Shown here one piece after another: positions 24,971-33,651 of a stretch of 64,000 nucleotides of DNA. The stretch covers positions 105,625-169,624 of the forward strand of contig DATENC010000028.1 in NCBI GenBank assembly GCA_035275265.1. The letters are read 5' to 3'. Source of the stretch: JACQAP01 sp035275265 (GTDB taxonomy: Bacteria > Pseudomonadota > Gammaproteobacteria > Burkholderiales > JACQAP01). The notes under the pieces are model-generated. The model had not been told where the DNA came from and searched no databases. It saw only the letters and a program-made list of their open reading frames with translations. Position numbers and translations under genes: made by a program. Numbering within the stretch: position 1 is the first letter of the stretch; each line of letters starts with the position of its first letter.

Positions 24971-25859
24971 GGCGACCCTTTGTCTCCATTTCGCGCTGCG
25001 CACGGGCGAGACCCTGTTCCAGGGACGTGTAGCGGAAATCCGGAAACGCATCCGCGCACGCGGATATTTCAAAGCGCCGATAGCCATTGTGCGGCATCGG
25101 CCCACTGCGCGGGCTGCCCTTGATGGCGACCGCCTTTCCCGAAATCCGGACCACGTGTTCGGCGACGTCGCGGAACGAATGCACTGCGCCGGTGGCAACG
25201 TTAATCTCTCCCTTGCTCCTGTGCAAAAGTACCTGAACCACGATCTCCGTCAGGTCATCGATGAACACGTGGTCGCGGCGTTCCTCGCCTTCGCCGAACA
25301 GCACAATGTCCTCGCCGCGCTGCGCCTGGCGGCGGAAGCGGTTCGGGCCGTAGCCGTTGTGGGGATCATCGGCGCCGTAAAGCAGGCTCGGCCGGAGGAT
25401 CGCGAGCGGTGCGGACACTTCGATGCGGAACATGACTTCGCGGGCGAGGTGCATGGCGCCATGTAGAGTGCCCGGCCCGGTGCATGAGGATTCGGTAAGC
25501 GGCTCGGCACTGTCGGCATAGACTGCGTCGGAACTGATATTGATTACGTGAGCAACCGGCGATGCCCGGAGCGCGCGCACCATCGCGCGCGCCATGACCA
25601 TATTCTGTACCAGCATCTCCGAATTCTTGCACGGGGCCAACGCTGATACGGCGACGAAGGCGTCATCTGGCCGGAGCATTGCGGCGAGGCGCTCCGCCGC
25701 ATCTTCGGCCAAAAGGTCGATTTGGTGACGGCCAAGAGCAAGGACCGGCACGCCATCGCGCGCGAGTCGCGCGCCTAGCGCACCGCCGACAAAGCCGCCC
25801 GCCCCCATTACGACGACACGCGCAGGGGTTGTTTTCAACGTGTTCAGGTGTTCGAGCAT
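24963..25859 (-). CDS. SDR-family protein lacking the usual YxxxK
   Basis: 298 aa from ATG 25859, ten bases after the preceding stop. MGAGGFVGG (18-26) is the dinucleotide-binding loop and NISSDAVYAD the catalytic Ser strand. Where extended SDRs have YxxSK it reads GTLHGAMHLAREVMF, without a clear Tyr or Lys. Later features (HVFIDDLTEI, GEINVATG) are normal for sugar epimerase/reductase relatives. It may be a reductase with altered chemistry or a substrate-binding partner. It is translationally coupled to the methyltransferase gene. Confidence 0.65.
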   Translation of the reverse strand: MLEHLNTLKTTPARVVVMGAGGFVGGALGARLARDGVPVLALGRHQIDLLAEDAAERLAAMLRPDDAFVAVSALAPCKNSEMLVQNMVMARAMVRALRASPVAHVINISSDAVYADSAEPLTESSCTGPGTLHGAMHLAREVMFRIEVSAPLAILRPSLLYGADDPHNGYGPNRFRRQAQRGEDIVLFGEGEERRDHVFIDDLTEIVVQVLLHRSKGEINVATGAVHSFRDVAEHVVRISGKAVAIKGSPRSGPMPHNGYRRFEISACADAFPDFRYTSLEQGLARAQREMETKGRRG

Positions 25860-25869
25860 GATTTGGAGC

Positions 25870-27159
25870 CTAGTGATGCTCCGCAAGAAGCGGCGGCTTT
25901 CCGAGTGTGAATATGTCCAGTCCCGCTGCTGCAGCGGCCGTGTGATCGAGTACGGCGTACGGATCGAGTACGATGCGGCCGCGCAGCGCTCTTGCGATCT
26001 GCGACGGCGGGATGATTCGGTAGTGTGGCCAAGGTGTAAGAATCATGAGCGCGTCTGCACCGGAGGCAGCGGCTAGCGCATCGGGTGCGCCCTCGGCATT
26101 CCGGTGCGACACAACCGAGGACGGCACTAGCGGGTCATGCAGGCGCAAGCGCGTGTCCGGAAGGTTGGCGATGGTCGCGAGCGACGGTGAATTCTTCACC
26201 GAGTTGGTGTTCTCCTTGTAAGCGAGACCCCATACAGCGACGGTGGCGCCCGCGTTGGAATCGAGAAGCACGGAGCGGATTGTGCGCGCCGCCCAGTCGC
26301 GGCAATGGCGGCTGTTGACAATCCAGGCGCGCACGACATTGGCGTCGGTGCCGTAGCGGTCGGCGAAGCTGCATACCGTGGCAAGGTCGCGCTCGAGGTT
26401 GCCGCCGGCAATGCCAAGCCCGGGGGCAAGATAGGCATGCTCCCCTATGCGCTTGTCGAGTTTGAGCGCCGGCACGATTTCCGACCAGTCGGCGCCGATT
26501 TTCTCGCACAACTCGGCAAGCGTATTGGCAGTGGTGACCGAGGCAACAAGGCACATATTGATGGAGATCTTGGCCAGTTCGGCACTCTCATAACGCATCG
26601 GCAGCACCGGGCAGCCATGTGCGGCGAGGAACGCCGCATAGTTCTCAGGCAATGGCTGGGCTGGATCGGCGCACCCGACAATGTAGCGCTCCGGGTGCAG
26701 GGCCCTCTCTACAGCGCGCCCAAAGATCAGGGTCTCTACTTGGTAGATCAGGGTACGGCCCGGATGCTGGCGGCCACGGGTGAATCCCGGCGGAACCTGG
26801 GACAACACGACGATGACCGCATCGGTACGCGCCGACCCGACTACGATATCGAGGAGCGTGTTGATCGGGCCGAGATCGCCTTTGCCCTGATCGTCGGTCG
26901 GCACGTCCGGCGCAACGTAGATAACGTCGCAGGCGGCGAGATCGGCCGGCTTTGAAGTGAACGTGAGTCGCGGCGCGTTCTTCGATACCAGATCATCCAA
27001 CTGGGGCTCGGAGATCCCCAACTCTCGCCTCGCTAGAGCGGCAGTGCGGCTGGGCGCCGGATCGAAGCAGACAGTTCGGAATTTTTTTTCTGCGGCGCAT
27101 GCCGCGGATACCAGGCCGAGGTGCGTCATGCCGGCGAAACCCAGCACGGGCTTGCTCAC
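25870..27159 (-). CDS. UDP-glucose/GDP-mannose dehydrogenase homologue without catalytic Cys
   Basis: 429 aa from GTG 27159 (GTGA overlap with the preceding stop). The fold is clear: GFAGMTHLGL N-terminal Rossmann loop, APDVPT, AELAKISINM, and a C-terminal UDPG_MGDP domain (WGLAYKENTNSVKNSP, LTPWPHY). At the active site PGLGIAGGNLERD (246-258) the family's PGxGxGGxCxxKD Cys is Asn254 and the Lys is Arg. Two-step oxidation to a uronate through a thioester is therefore unlikely. It may be a single-step oxidoreductase or isomerase acting on an unusual sugar. Confidence 0.75.
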   Translation of the reverse strand: MSKPVLGFAGMTHLGLVSAACAAEKKFRTVCFDPAPSRTAALARRELGISEPQLDDLVSKNAPRLTFTSKPADLAACDVIYVAPDVPTDDQGKGDLGPINTLLDIVVGSARTDAVIVVLSQVPPGFTRGRQHPGRTLIYQVETLIFGRAVERALHPERYIVGCADPAQPLPENYAAFLAAHGCPVLPMRYESAELAKISINMCLVASVTTANTLAELCEKIGADWSEIVPALKLDKRIGEHAYLAPGLGIAGGNLERDLATVCSFADRYGTDANVVRAWIVNSRHCRDWAARTIRSVLLDSNAGATVAVWGLAYKENTNSVKNSPSLATIANLPDTRLRLHDPLVPSSVVSHRNAEGAPDALAAASGADALMILTPWPHYRIIPPSQIARALRGRIVLDPYAVLDHTAAAAAGLDIFTLGKPPLLAEHH

Positions 27160-28088
27160 GCGCCCGCCTGCTTGATGGCTTGCGCGCCGAGTTTGCGCAA
27201 GGTGCGGTGTATCCAGAGATCGCCGGACAACTCGCTCTTGGCGCGGCCGGCACAAAGGGCTTTGAAATGCGCGTACTCGAGCGACCAGGTCGGGTCGGGC
27301 TGGACCAGTGTAATTGGTTCCTCCATCGGGCGACCCGAGGGCAGCACGCGTTTGCGCAGCGTGAAGGTCGATGGGCCCCACTTGCACAGAGAGCGGATAT
27401 GTGCCGAGCCGCGTTCAGCGAAAATGTCGCACGTAAAGTGGTTTCGCCAGGATAGCAGCGTCATCTCCAGCTCCACTTGCGGCCGCGAGCCTCGTGAGCC
27501 GATAACGACATGGTCGGGCGCGCGATTCTCGAAGCATCGCGCCGAATGGACGGCGAAATCGTCCGCAAGTGGACCGAACCAGAAGCGCGCGGTGTCAAGC
27601 AGATGCGAACCCAAATCCGGCAGTACGCCCGAGCCACTGTCGCGCCACACCGAATCGCGCACGAGGCGCGCCGTACCATTGCCATAAAACATCCGGCAGT
27701 GATACACCTCGCCGAGCACGCCGGACTGCAACGTCTCGCGCATTCTGACGTAGTGCGGTTCGAAACGGTGATTGTAGGCTGTGAGGCACACGACCTTGTT
27801 GTCCACGGCAATGCGCTCGAGACGTTCGATGTCTTCGTCACACCCGGCCCAGAGCGGCTTTTCCACCAGGACATGTTTGCCTTTGGAGAGCAGGAATTCC
27901 AACAATGCGACTTTCGGTTCGTCCGGGGTACAGACGATCGCGGCGTCGTAGTCCTCGAGAGGCACGTCCTCCGCGCGCCGATACCCGGCATCGGGATTGA
28001 CCGGATCGACGGCTGCCACGAAATCGGCGCCCGCGACGGCCCGGCGTTTATTGCCCTGCACCCCCAAACCGATGACGACAACTTTCAA
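27156..28088 (-). CDS. Gfo/Idh/MocA-family oxidoreductase
   Basis: 310 aa. VIGLGVQGNK (5-14) is the NAD(P) loop and HVLVEKPL (72-79) the conserved EKP motif with catalytic Lys77. DLGSHLLDTARF in the C-terminal domain gives the GxHxxD active-site pattern. Such enzymes oxidise or reduce sugar 3-OH/3-keto groups. The TTG start (TTGA) overlaps the stop of the kinase fusion gene, so translation is coupled. A role in 3-oxidation or reduction of the nucleotide sugar is plausible. Confidence 0.8.
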   Translation of the reverse strand: MKVVVIGLGVQGNKRRAVAGADFVAAVDPVNPDAGYRRAEDVPLEDYDAAIVCTPDEPKVALLEFLLSKGKHVLVEKPLWAGCDEDIERLERIAVDNKVVCLTAYNHRFEPHYVRMRETLQSGVLGEVYHCRMFYGNGTARLVRDSVWRDSGSGVLPDLGSHLLDTARFWFGPLADDFAVHSARCFENRAPDHVVIGSRGSRPQVELEMTLLSWRNHFTCDIFAERGSAHIRSLCKWGPSTFTLRKRVLPSGRPMEEPITLVQPDPTWSLEYAHFKALCAGRAKSELSGDLWIHRTLRKLGAQAIKQAGA

Positions 28089-29656
28089 CGTGTGGGCTGC
28101 TCGTTGTAGTTCGCGTCGCGTTCGATCGCGTCGATCTTCTTCAGGACGTTCTGGGGCGTGACTGGAATGTTGCCATCAACCTCGCACTCACAGGCAGCAG
28201 CAATCGAGCCGAGGATGGTCGCCACCGCGTCGGACTTTGTCGCCAGCATCGCCAAGGTGGCGTAGGCCAACAAGGCATCGCCTGCGCCGACGGCGTCGAC
28301 CATGTGATCGACGAAGGAATCGACCACGACGAACGAATCCAGCGATTCGTGATCCGCGCTGCTGCAGGTCAGCACGCCGCGCTCACCCAACTTGAGAATC
28401 AGCGTCTTGCAGCGAGCCGCATCATACAGCGCTGACGCAAGCGGGCGGATTCCCGAGTCCTGATCGCCGAGCGCAAACCGCGCTTCTCGCTCATTCGGGG
28501 CAATGAGGTCGAAATCCTTGAAGTCGGTGATGTTTCCCCAGCGGCTCGCGACCTGGCTGTCCGCAACCTTGAAAATGCCTTGCGGAATTGCGCCGTTTAA
28601 CTGCGGGATGGTGCGCCGGTTGAAGATCCCGTGTCGGAAGTCACTGAATACCACGGCATCATGCCGTCCCGAGGAAATCGACGCCACGAGCGTGCGCACA
28701 ATTTCATCGGAAATCGATCGGTTATCCAGCGTATCGATTTTCAACAGGCGATAACCGCCGGTCACGATCGCATTCTTATTGGTCGTCGGCCGGGTGGAGT
28801 CGATGATCGCATTGCATTCGATCCCGCTGCGTGCCAACCCCTCCAGGACAAAATCCCTGAATGCGTCATTGCCGAGCACCGTAGAGAACAACACGTTCGC
28901 CCCGGCGGCACGTAGATGTTCCGCGACCACGGCGGCGCCACCAATGTAGTCATCCCGACGCTCGTAAAGCACGCTGATGGTCGGTGTCTTGGTCTGTCCG
29001 CCGATCATTGCGGCATGAGTGTAACTGTCAACTATGGTGTCGCCGACCACGTGCACGCTCAAGCCTTCGAACTTTTCCAGCGATTCTCTGAGGGAGTCGA
29101 ACGAAACGCCGCCGGCGTCCATGAAAGTCAGCAGCTTCTCCAGCTTGATCGCCGGCGGCGCAAGATCGATCAGCCTGCTGGATGAATAGACGATATCCCC
29201 AGGGGTGAAGATTACTTCCCCGCCGTAGGATCGGAGCGTATCGACTTCCTCCTGAGTCTTCCGTGGCAACCCGCCGGCGGTGTATTCATAGCCCTTGGCA
29301 AAAAAATCGGGTTGTATACGGCGAAGGTTTTCGACCGGCGTCGCGTTGCGGTCGATCAGCACATAGTCCACAAACTCGAACGCCGCGAGGTTCAACGCAC
29401 GCAGATCCTGCGGAATGTGGGGCCGATATTGGCCCTTGCTGATGTGGGCATCCGCGGTGATGCTGGTGACCAGGACGTCGGCCTTGCTCTTGGCATAAAG
29501 AAGGTGCCGGAGATGCCCGGGGTGGACGACGTCGAACACGCCGTGACACATGATTACCTTGCGGGCGCGTGGGAAACGTCCGACCGCATAAACGATTTCC
29601 TCGACCGTCTTGATCTTGTGGCTGAATTTTTCAGTCAATGAAGACAGCACTTTCAC
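28085..29656 (-). CDS. Nucleotidyltransferase-PfkB kinase fusion (HldE-like, reversed domain order)
   Basis: 523 aa from GTG 29656 (GTGA overlap). Residues about 30-170 are a cytidylyltransferase-type domain with GVFDVVHPGH (39-48, HxGH). Residues about 200-500 are a ribokinase/PfkB domain ending in VGAGDA (456-461, catalytic Asp). HldE of E. coli has kinase first and adenylyltransferase second; here the order is swapped. With the SIS isomerase and HAD phosphatase nearby it should phosphorylate a 7-phosphosugar at C1 and, after dephosphorylation, activate it as an NDP-sugar. Nucleotide (ADP, CDP or GDP) unknown. Confidence 0.8.
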   Translation of the reverse strand: MKVLSSLTEKFSHKIKTVEEIVYAVGRFPRARKVIMCHGVFDVVHPGHLRHLLYAKSKADVLVTSITADAHISKGQYRPHIPQDLRALNLAAFEFVDYVLIDRNATPVENLRRIQPDFFAKGYEYTAGGLPRKTQEEVDTLRSYGGEVIFTPGDIVYSSSRLIDLAPPAIKLEKLLTFMDAGGVSFDSLRESLEKFEGLSVHVVGDTIVDSYTHAAMIGGQTKTPTISVLYERRDDYIGGAAVVAEHLRAAGANVLFSTVLGNDAFRDFVLEGLARSGIECNAIIDSTRPTTNKNAIVTGGYRLLKIDTLDNRSISDEIVRTLVASISSGRHDAVVFSDFRHGIFNRRTIPQLNGAIPQGIFKVADSQVASRWGNITDFKDFDLIAPNEREARFALGDQDSGIRPLASALYDAARCKTLILKLGERGVLTCSSADHESLDSFVVVDSFVDHMVDAVGAGDALLAYATLAMLATKSDAVATILGSIAAACECEVDGNIPVTPQNVLKKIDAIERDANYNEQPTR

Positions 29657-30651
29657 CCTCGCCCCAGATATTCGAACCACGTCTTGGTCGCTTGGGCGAT
29701 CGACGCCGGCTCCCAAAGCGGCGCGTTGCGCCAGTAGTCAATATTTGCCACGATCCTGGCTACTCCTTGCTCGAAACTTACTTGCGGCTTCCAGTCTAGT
29801 TCCGCGGTAATGCGGCTAATGTCTGCCCATGTGCAGTCCGGTTCACCGGGGCGTTTGGGAATACGGGTTACTGTGCCCCCGAGCAGCTCCACCAACCGGT
29901 TCACCGATTGTGGATCGCCGGCGCCCAGGTTATATACGCGACCCAAGCGTGGGGTCTCGGCCGCGGCAAGGAAAGCCCTGGCCACGTCGGTGACGTACAG
30001 AAAATCTCGGCGCTGCGTGCCGTCGCCCACAACGGTAAACGGCTTGCCTGCCAGTTTCTGCCGCAAGAACACGCCGAACACCGCGCCGTAAGCGCCTGAA
30101 GTCCGCGAGCGCGTGCCATAAGCATTGAAAATTCGGATCGAGTTTACGGGCAACTTATACACGTCGTGCCAGTGGAATGCCGCCTGCTCGCCCTGGTACT
30201 TGGACAATGCGTAGGGATAACGCGGATCAATTGGATGATCCTCACGGGTGGGAACTTGCGCCAAGCCATAGCATGACGACGATGCCGCGTATACGAACTT
30301 CTCGACGCCAGCGTGACGTGCGCATTCCAGCATGTGGGTGGTACCCAATGCGTTCGCCGACATGTATTCCATCGGCCGTTCGATGGAAGGCACGATGTCG
30401 CCGATGCCTGCGAAGTGAAACACGTATCGGACACCGCGGAACAGTGCGTCATCCGGCGAAAAACTGCGGATGTCTCGTTTCTCGAGCCGGACCTCGGGAT
30501 TGCCGTGAAGGTGCGCAAGATTTTCCTCACGTCCACCGACAAGGTTATCGATTGCACGCACCGCGAAACCGCGCTCCACCAGAAGGTCCACCATGTGGCT
30601 GCCGATGAAACCGGCGCCACCGGTAACCACGGCGACCGGCCGTGAACTCAT
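29653..30651 (-). CDS. Extended SDR: NAD-dependent sugar epimerase/dehydratase
   Basis: 332 aa from ATG 30651 (ATGA overlap). GGAGFIG (11-17), catalytic SSS (124-126) and Y147-x3-K151 (YALSK) are intact. RRDFLYVTDVA is the usual substrate loop. It resembles UDP-glucose 4-epimerase/GDP-mannose 3,5-epimerase relatives. It should epimerise or reduce the nucleotide sugar made by the kinase-nucleotidyltransferase that follows it. Exact reaction not determinable. Confidence 0.78.
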   Translation of the reverse strand: MSSRPVAVVTGGAGFIGSHMVDLLVERGFAVRAIDNLVGGREENLAHLHGNPEVRLEKRDIRSFSPDDALFRGVRYVFHFAGIGDIVPSIERPMEYMSANALGTTHMLECARHAGVEKFVYAASSSCYGLAQVPTREDHPIDPRYPYALSKYQGEQAAFHWHDVYKLPVNSIRIFNAYGTRSRTSGAYGAVFGVFLRQKLAGKPFTVVGDGTQRRDFLYVTDVARAFLAAAETPRLGRVYNLGAGDPQSVNRLVELLGGTVTRIPKRPGEPDCTWADISRITAELDWKPQVSFEQGVARIVANIDYWRNAPLWEPASIAQATKTWFEYLGRG

Positions 30652-31655
30652 GCTGCCTTCAGCTGTTTCAGGCGCCGGACGTTGAAATAGAATGTATCGT
30701 CCAGGCTGTCGGGGAGCTTGCCGGACTTGAAGGCGGCGCACAGGTCCCGAACAGCGTCCTCCACCGTGCGCTTCGGCCGGAATCCGAGTACCCGCTGGAT
30801 CTTGTCCGAATTGACGTGGTAGGAGCGGATGTCGTCCGTGGGTGTCGTGACGATGGGGATCTCCCCTTTTTCCGGAAACTGTTCGTGAACCACACGCTTG
30901 ACCACTTTCGCGATATCCATGATCGACATGTTCTGAAAACCGGCATTGAAGATCTCTCCCGCAATCTTCTCGTCGGACGCGGTCAGCAGAAGCTCGTATA
31001 GATCCACCATGTCCTGTATGTGCAGGTTCGGGCGCCTCTGGGAACCACCGAATACAGTGATCTTTTGGTTGTTGATCGCGTGGTTGGTGAGGATGTTGAC
31101 CGAAAGGTCAAGACGTTGGCGCGGGGCGTAACCGCACAGTGTGGCCGGCCGGATAGTGACGCAAACAAAGTCCCTGGATTGGTGTTTGAACAGAAGGGGC
31201 TCGCACATGCCCTTGTATTTGTTGTAAAGGGTCAGCGGCAACAGAGGATGTTCCTCGGTGACATCCGGCGACTCCGAAACACCGTACACGGAACTGGACG
31301 ACGCGTAGATGAACCTCTTTACGCCAGCTTTTTTCGCTGCCACGACCATCGGCTCGAAGGCGTCGAGGTTTATCGAGGTGGAAAGCTTTTCGTCGAGCTC
31401 GAAGCTGGCGTCGTTCGAGATGCACGCGAGCGAGATGACTGCATCCATGCCCTTCAACGCGACTGCAAGCCTGGCGGTGTCGCGGATGTCGCCACTGACG
31501 ACCTTGAGGTTGGGATTGTTCTTCGGCAGGAAATGGTCGCCGAAGTACATGATGTCGTATACGGTTACCTTGTATCCGAGCCGGAGCAACTGCGGTGTGA
31601 GAAGGCTACCTACATAACCTGCCCCACCTGTAACGAGAACGTTCGTGAACTTCAT
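30648..31655 (-). CDS. Extended SDR: NAD-dependent sugar epimerase/dehydratase
   Basis: 335 aa from ATG 31655 (a TTG four codons earlier is possible but lacks an RBS). TGGAGYVG (9-16), SSSSVYG (119-125) and Y144-x3-K148 (YNKYK) define an active extended SDR. ISLACISND replaces the more usual LAA segment, as in several surface-sugar epimerases. The end overlaps the next SDR. It is the second of two different epimerase-type enzymes in tandem, so the sugar is probably inverted or reduced at more than one centre. Confidence 0.78.
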   Translation of the reverse strand: MKFTNVLVTGGAGYVGSLLTPQLLRLGYKVTVYDIMYFGDHFLPKNNPNLKVVSGDIRDTARLAVALKGMDAVISLACISNDASFELDEKLSTSINLDAFEPMVVAAKKAGVKRFIYASSSSVYGVSESPDVTEEHPLLPLTLYNKYKGMCEPLLFKHQSRDFVCVTIRPATLCGYAPRQRLDLSVNILTNHAINNQKITVFGGSQRRPNLHIQDMVDLYELLLTASDEKIAGEIFNAGFQNMSIMDIAKVVKRVVHEQFPEKGEIPIVTTPTDDIRSYHVNSDKIQRVLGFRPKRTVEDAVRDLCAAFKSGKLPDSLDDTFYFNVRRLKQLKAA

Positions 31656-31697
31656 GATTTGCCGCAATGTGTCGTCTTGGAATAAAACATGGGTTTG

Positions 31698-32432
31698 TCA
31701 GGCAACGGCGCGGGTGGCTACGCGATAGCCTGCCGCCCTTGCATCCTTGTAGAACATCTCGACAGTCTCGAGCGAGTATCGGTCGAGGTCTTTGCCCACA
31801 AGTGACAGTTTTTTGAGAATATCGTTGGTCGCGGTAATGATGTGGCAACCGATCGCGTCGGCCTGAAAAATGTTGAGGAGCTCTCGCGGGCTGGCCCAGA
31901 TCAACTCCGCCTTGGGTCTCGATTTCAGGACCTTCACGGCCTCGGCCATGATCGGCACAGGATCGCGTCCGGTATCGGCGATGCGGCCAGCGAACACCGA
32001 GACGATCGCCTGGGTATCGGGGGCAAGCCGATCGGCCACACGACGAACCTGGTCTACCGTCATCACCGCCGTTACGTTGACTTGAACGCCGCCCCGCGAC
32101 AGACGCTCCACTAGCGGGCCACAAAATTCGCCCTTGGTATTGGTAACGGGAATCTTTACGTTGACGTTCTTGCCCCAGGACGCAATCTCGTGCGCCTGTT
32201 TCTCCATCTCCGCGAAATCGTCGTCGAAAACCTCGAAAGATATGGGTCGATCCCTGACCACTCCGAGTACCTGGAGGGCAAAAGACTTGTAATCCGCGAC
32301 GCCCGCTTTTCGCATCAAAGTCGGATTGGTCGTGAAGCCCTTGATCATCGGATTGGCCGCCATTTCCTGGATTCCCGCCAGGTCAGCGCCGTCCGCGAAC
32401 AATTTTACTTTCAGGGACTTGAGGTCTGTCAT
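31698..32432 (-). CDS. Transaldolase-family protein (TalC/FSA-like)
   Basis: 244 aa. GFTTNPTLMRKAG (32-44) and NVKIPVTN (91-98, Schiff-base Lys93) are family hallmarks; the length is close to the short TalC/FSA class. It could make or cleave a ketose phosphate by a class I aldol reaction, for example to form a higher-carbon ketose for the SIS isomerase. Housekeeping transaldolases are not normally in O-antigen loci, so it is probably dedicated to this sugar. It lies 11 bp after the phosphatase gene. Confidence 0.8.
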   Translation of the reverse strand: MTDLKSLKVKLFADGADLAGIQEMAANPMIKGFTTNPTLMRKAGVADYKSFALQVLGVVRDRPISFEVFDDDFAEMEKQAHEIASWGKNVNVKIPVTNTKGEFCGPLVERLSRGGVQVNVTAVMTVDQVRRVADRLAPDTQAIVSVFAGRIADTGRDPVPIMAEAVKVLKSRPKAELIWASPRELLNIFQADAIGCHIITATNDILKKLSLVGKDLDRYSLETVEMFYKDARAAGYRVATRAVA

Positions 32433-32443
32433 GGGTTATTACC

Positions 32444-32974
32444 TCAGGAAGGGTCGGAAAGAATTAGGGCAACAGCTTCGGAGAGCAATTTTACCGGAAC
32501 ATACGGCTTTTCTGGCCGCTTCTCGTCATATCCATAGTCCACGAAAAAGCAGGTGCAACCGACAGCCTGCCCTGCCGCTATGTCCCGCCAGCGATCTCCG
32601 ACAAGGAAGCTCCGCGCAAGATCTATTCCGAATTCTTTCGCCGCTTGCAGCAGCATTCCGGGCTTCGGTTTGCGGCAGCCGCACTTCTGGTCATCGGTGT
32701 GGTAGCAGACTTTCACTCCGTCGAGCGGCAGTTCCCTGACAAGACGATTGTGCATGGCTTCGACGACTTCCATGCGCTGTTTGCCCGTGGCAACGTCCGG
32801 CTGATTGGTAACGACGATGTTCAGATATCCGGCCGCGCGCAGACTCGATAGCGCCTTATCCACCCCAGGCATGACTTTCAAGGCGGCAAGCGAGGCGGGC
32901 GGGTACGGTTTTCCGCCCCTGATCACCGCCGCATTGAGTACGCCGTCACGGTCCAGGAAAACCGCTCTACGCAC
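32444..32974 (-). CDS. HAD phosphatase, GmhB-like (heptose bisphosphate phosphatase)
   Basis: 176 aa. FLDRDGVLN (6-14, nucleophile Asp8 and acid/base Asp10), TNQ (56-58) and a zinc site Cys90-x-His92...Cys98-x-Cys100 followed by RKPKPGML match the GmhB histidinol-phosphatase branch. It should remove the distal phosphate from a sugar bisphosphate between the kinase and nucleotidyltransferase steps. It starts 12 bp after the SIS gene. The specificity (heptose versus other) is inferred. Confidence 0.82.
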   Translation of the reverse strand: MRRAVFLDRDGVLNAAVIRGGKPYPPASLAALKVMPGVDKALSSLRAAGYLNIVVTNQPDVATGKQRMEVVEAMHNRLVRELPLDGVKVCYHTDDQKCGCRKPKPGMLLQAAKEFGIDLARSFLVGDRWRDIAAGQAVGCTCFFVDYGYDEKRPEKPYVPVKLLSEAVALILSDPS

Positions 32975-32986
32975 GGGGCCGGTGCA

Positions 32987-33574
32987 TCACCACTTGGTGG
33001 GTATCCGCTGCAGGTCAGGATGGGAAACCAGGCAATGCCACACCACGGCCTGGAAGGCTTCGGTGTGAGGCGTCACGCGTGAAGGCTCGACAGTAGGCAC
33101 GACCACGACACAGTCTCCGACTTGCTTGGTATAGCCACCGTCCCGGCCCACGACGCCAAAAATCTTCAAGCCGCGTTGTTTTGCCTCCTTTAGCCCCGCA
33201 ACGATATTGGCACTGACGTTCTTCTCCGCATTGCCCCCGCCCACCGAGAAAACGAAAATCGCGTCATTCGACGCGGCCTTGCTGGTTCTAAGCCAGGAAG
33301 AAAACACGGTATCCCAACCTTCATCGTTGGTCCGGGCGGTGAGCTCCGAAACGTTGTCCACCGGCGTATAGGCCTCTATCCCGCAGAGCTTGCGAAAATC
33401 ATTCACCGCGTGACTGCAATTCGCGGCACTTCCACCTACGCCGAGAAGAAATAACCGGCCTCCACGTTCCCGGAGGGCCACAAGTTCATTGGCCAAGGTC
33501 TCGATGGCCTTGAGGTCTATGGTCTGGGCAACCTTTGAAACTTCTTCGAAGAATTGTTTGGCGTGCATTTGCAA
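32987..33574 (-). CDS. SIS-domain phosphosugar isomerase, GmhA-like
   Basis: 195 aa. GVGGSAANCSHAVNDF (45-60) is the GmhA phosphate-binding and metal region. His55 is kept, but the metal ligand Glu four residues later is Asp59. The C-terminal pair Q-x7-H is E-x7-H here (EAFQAVVWH). It would convert a ketose 7-phosphate to an aldose 7-phosphate. The changed ligands hint at a related but distinct substrate. It is the first gene of the cassette; a possible promoter lies upstream. Confidence 0.75.
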   Translation of the reverse strand: MQMHAKQFFEEVSKVAQTIDLKAIETLANELVALRERGGRLFLLGVGGSAANCSHAVNDFRKLCGIEAYTPVDNVSELTARTNDEGWDTVFSSWLRTSKAASNDAIFVFSVGGGNAEKNVSANIVAGLKEAKQRGLKIFGVVGRDGGYTKQVGDCVVVVPTVEPSRVTPHTEAFQAVVWHCLVSHPDLQRIPTKW

Positions 33575-33651
33575 CTGACAGAAAAATAGGGCTTACGGAG
33601 TCCCGGCGGCACTCCAATCCGCGCCGGGCAGGTCGACTGATGAAGGTCGCG

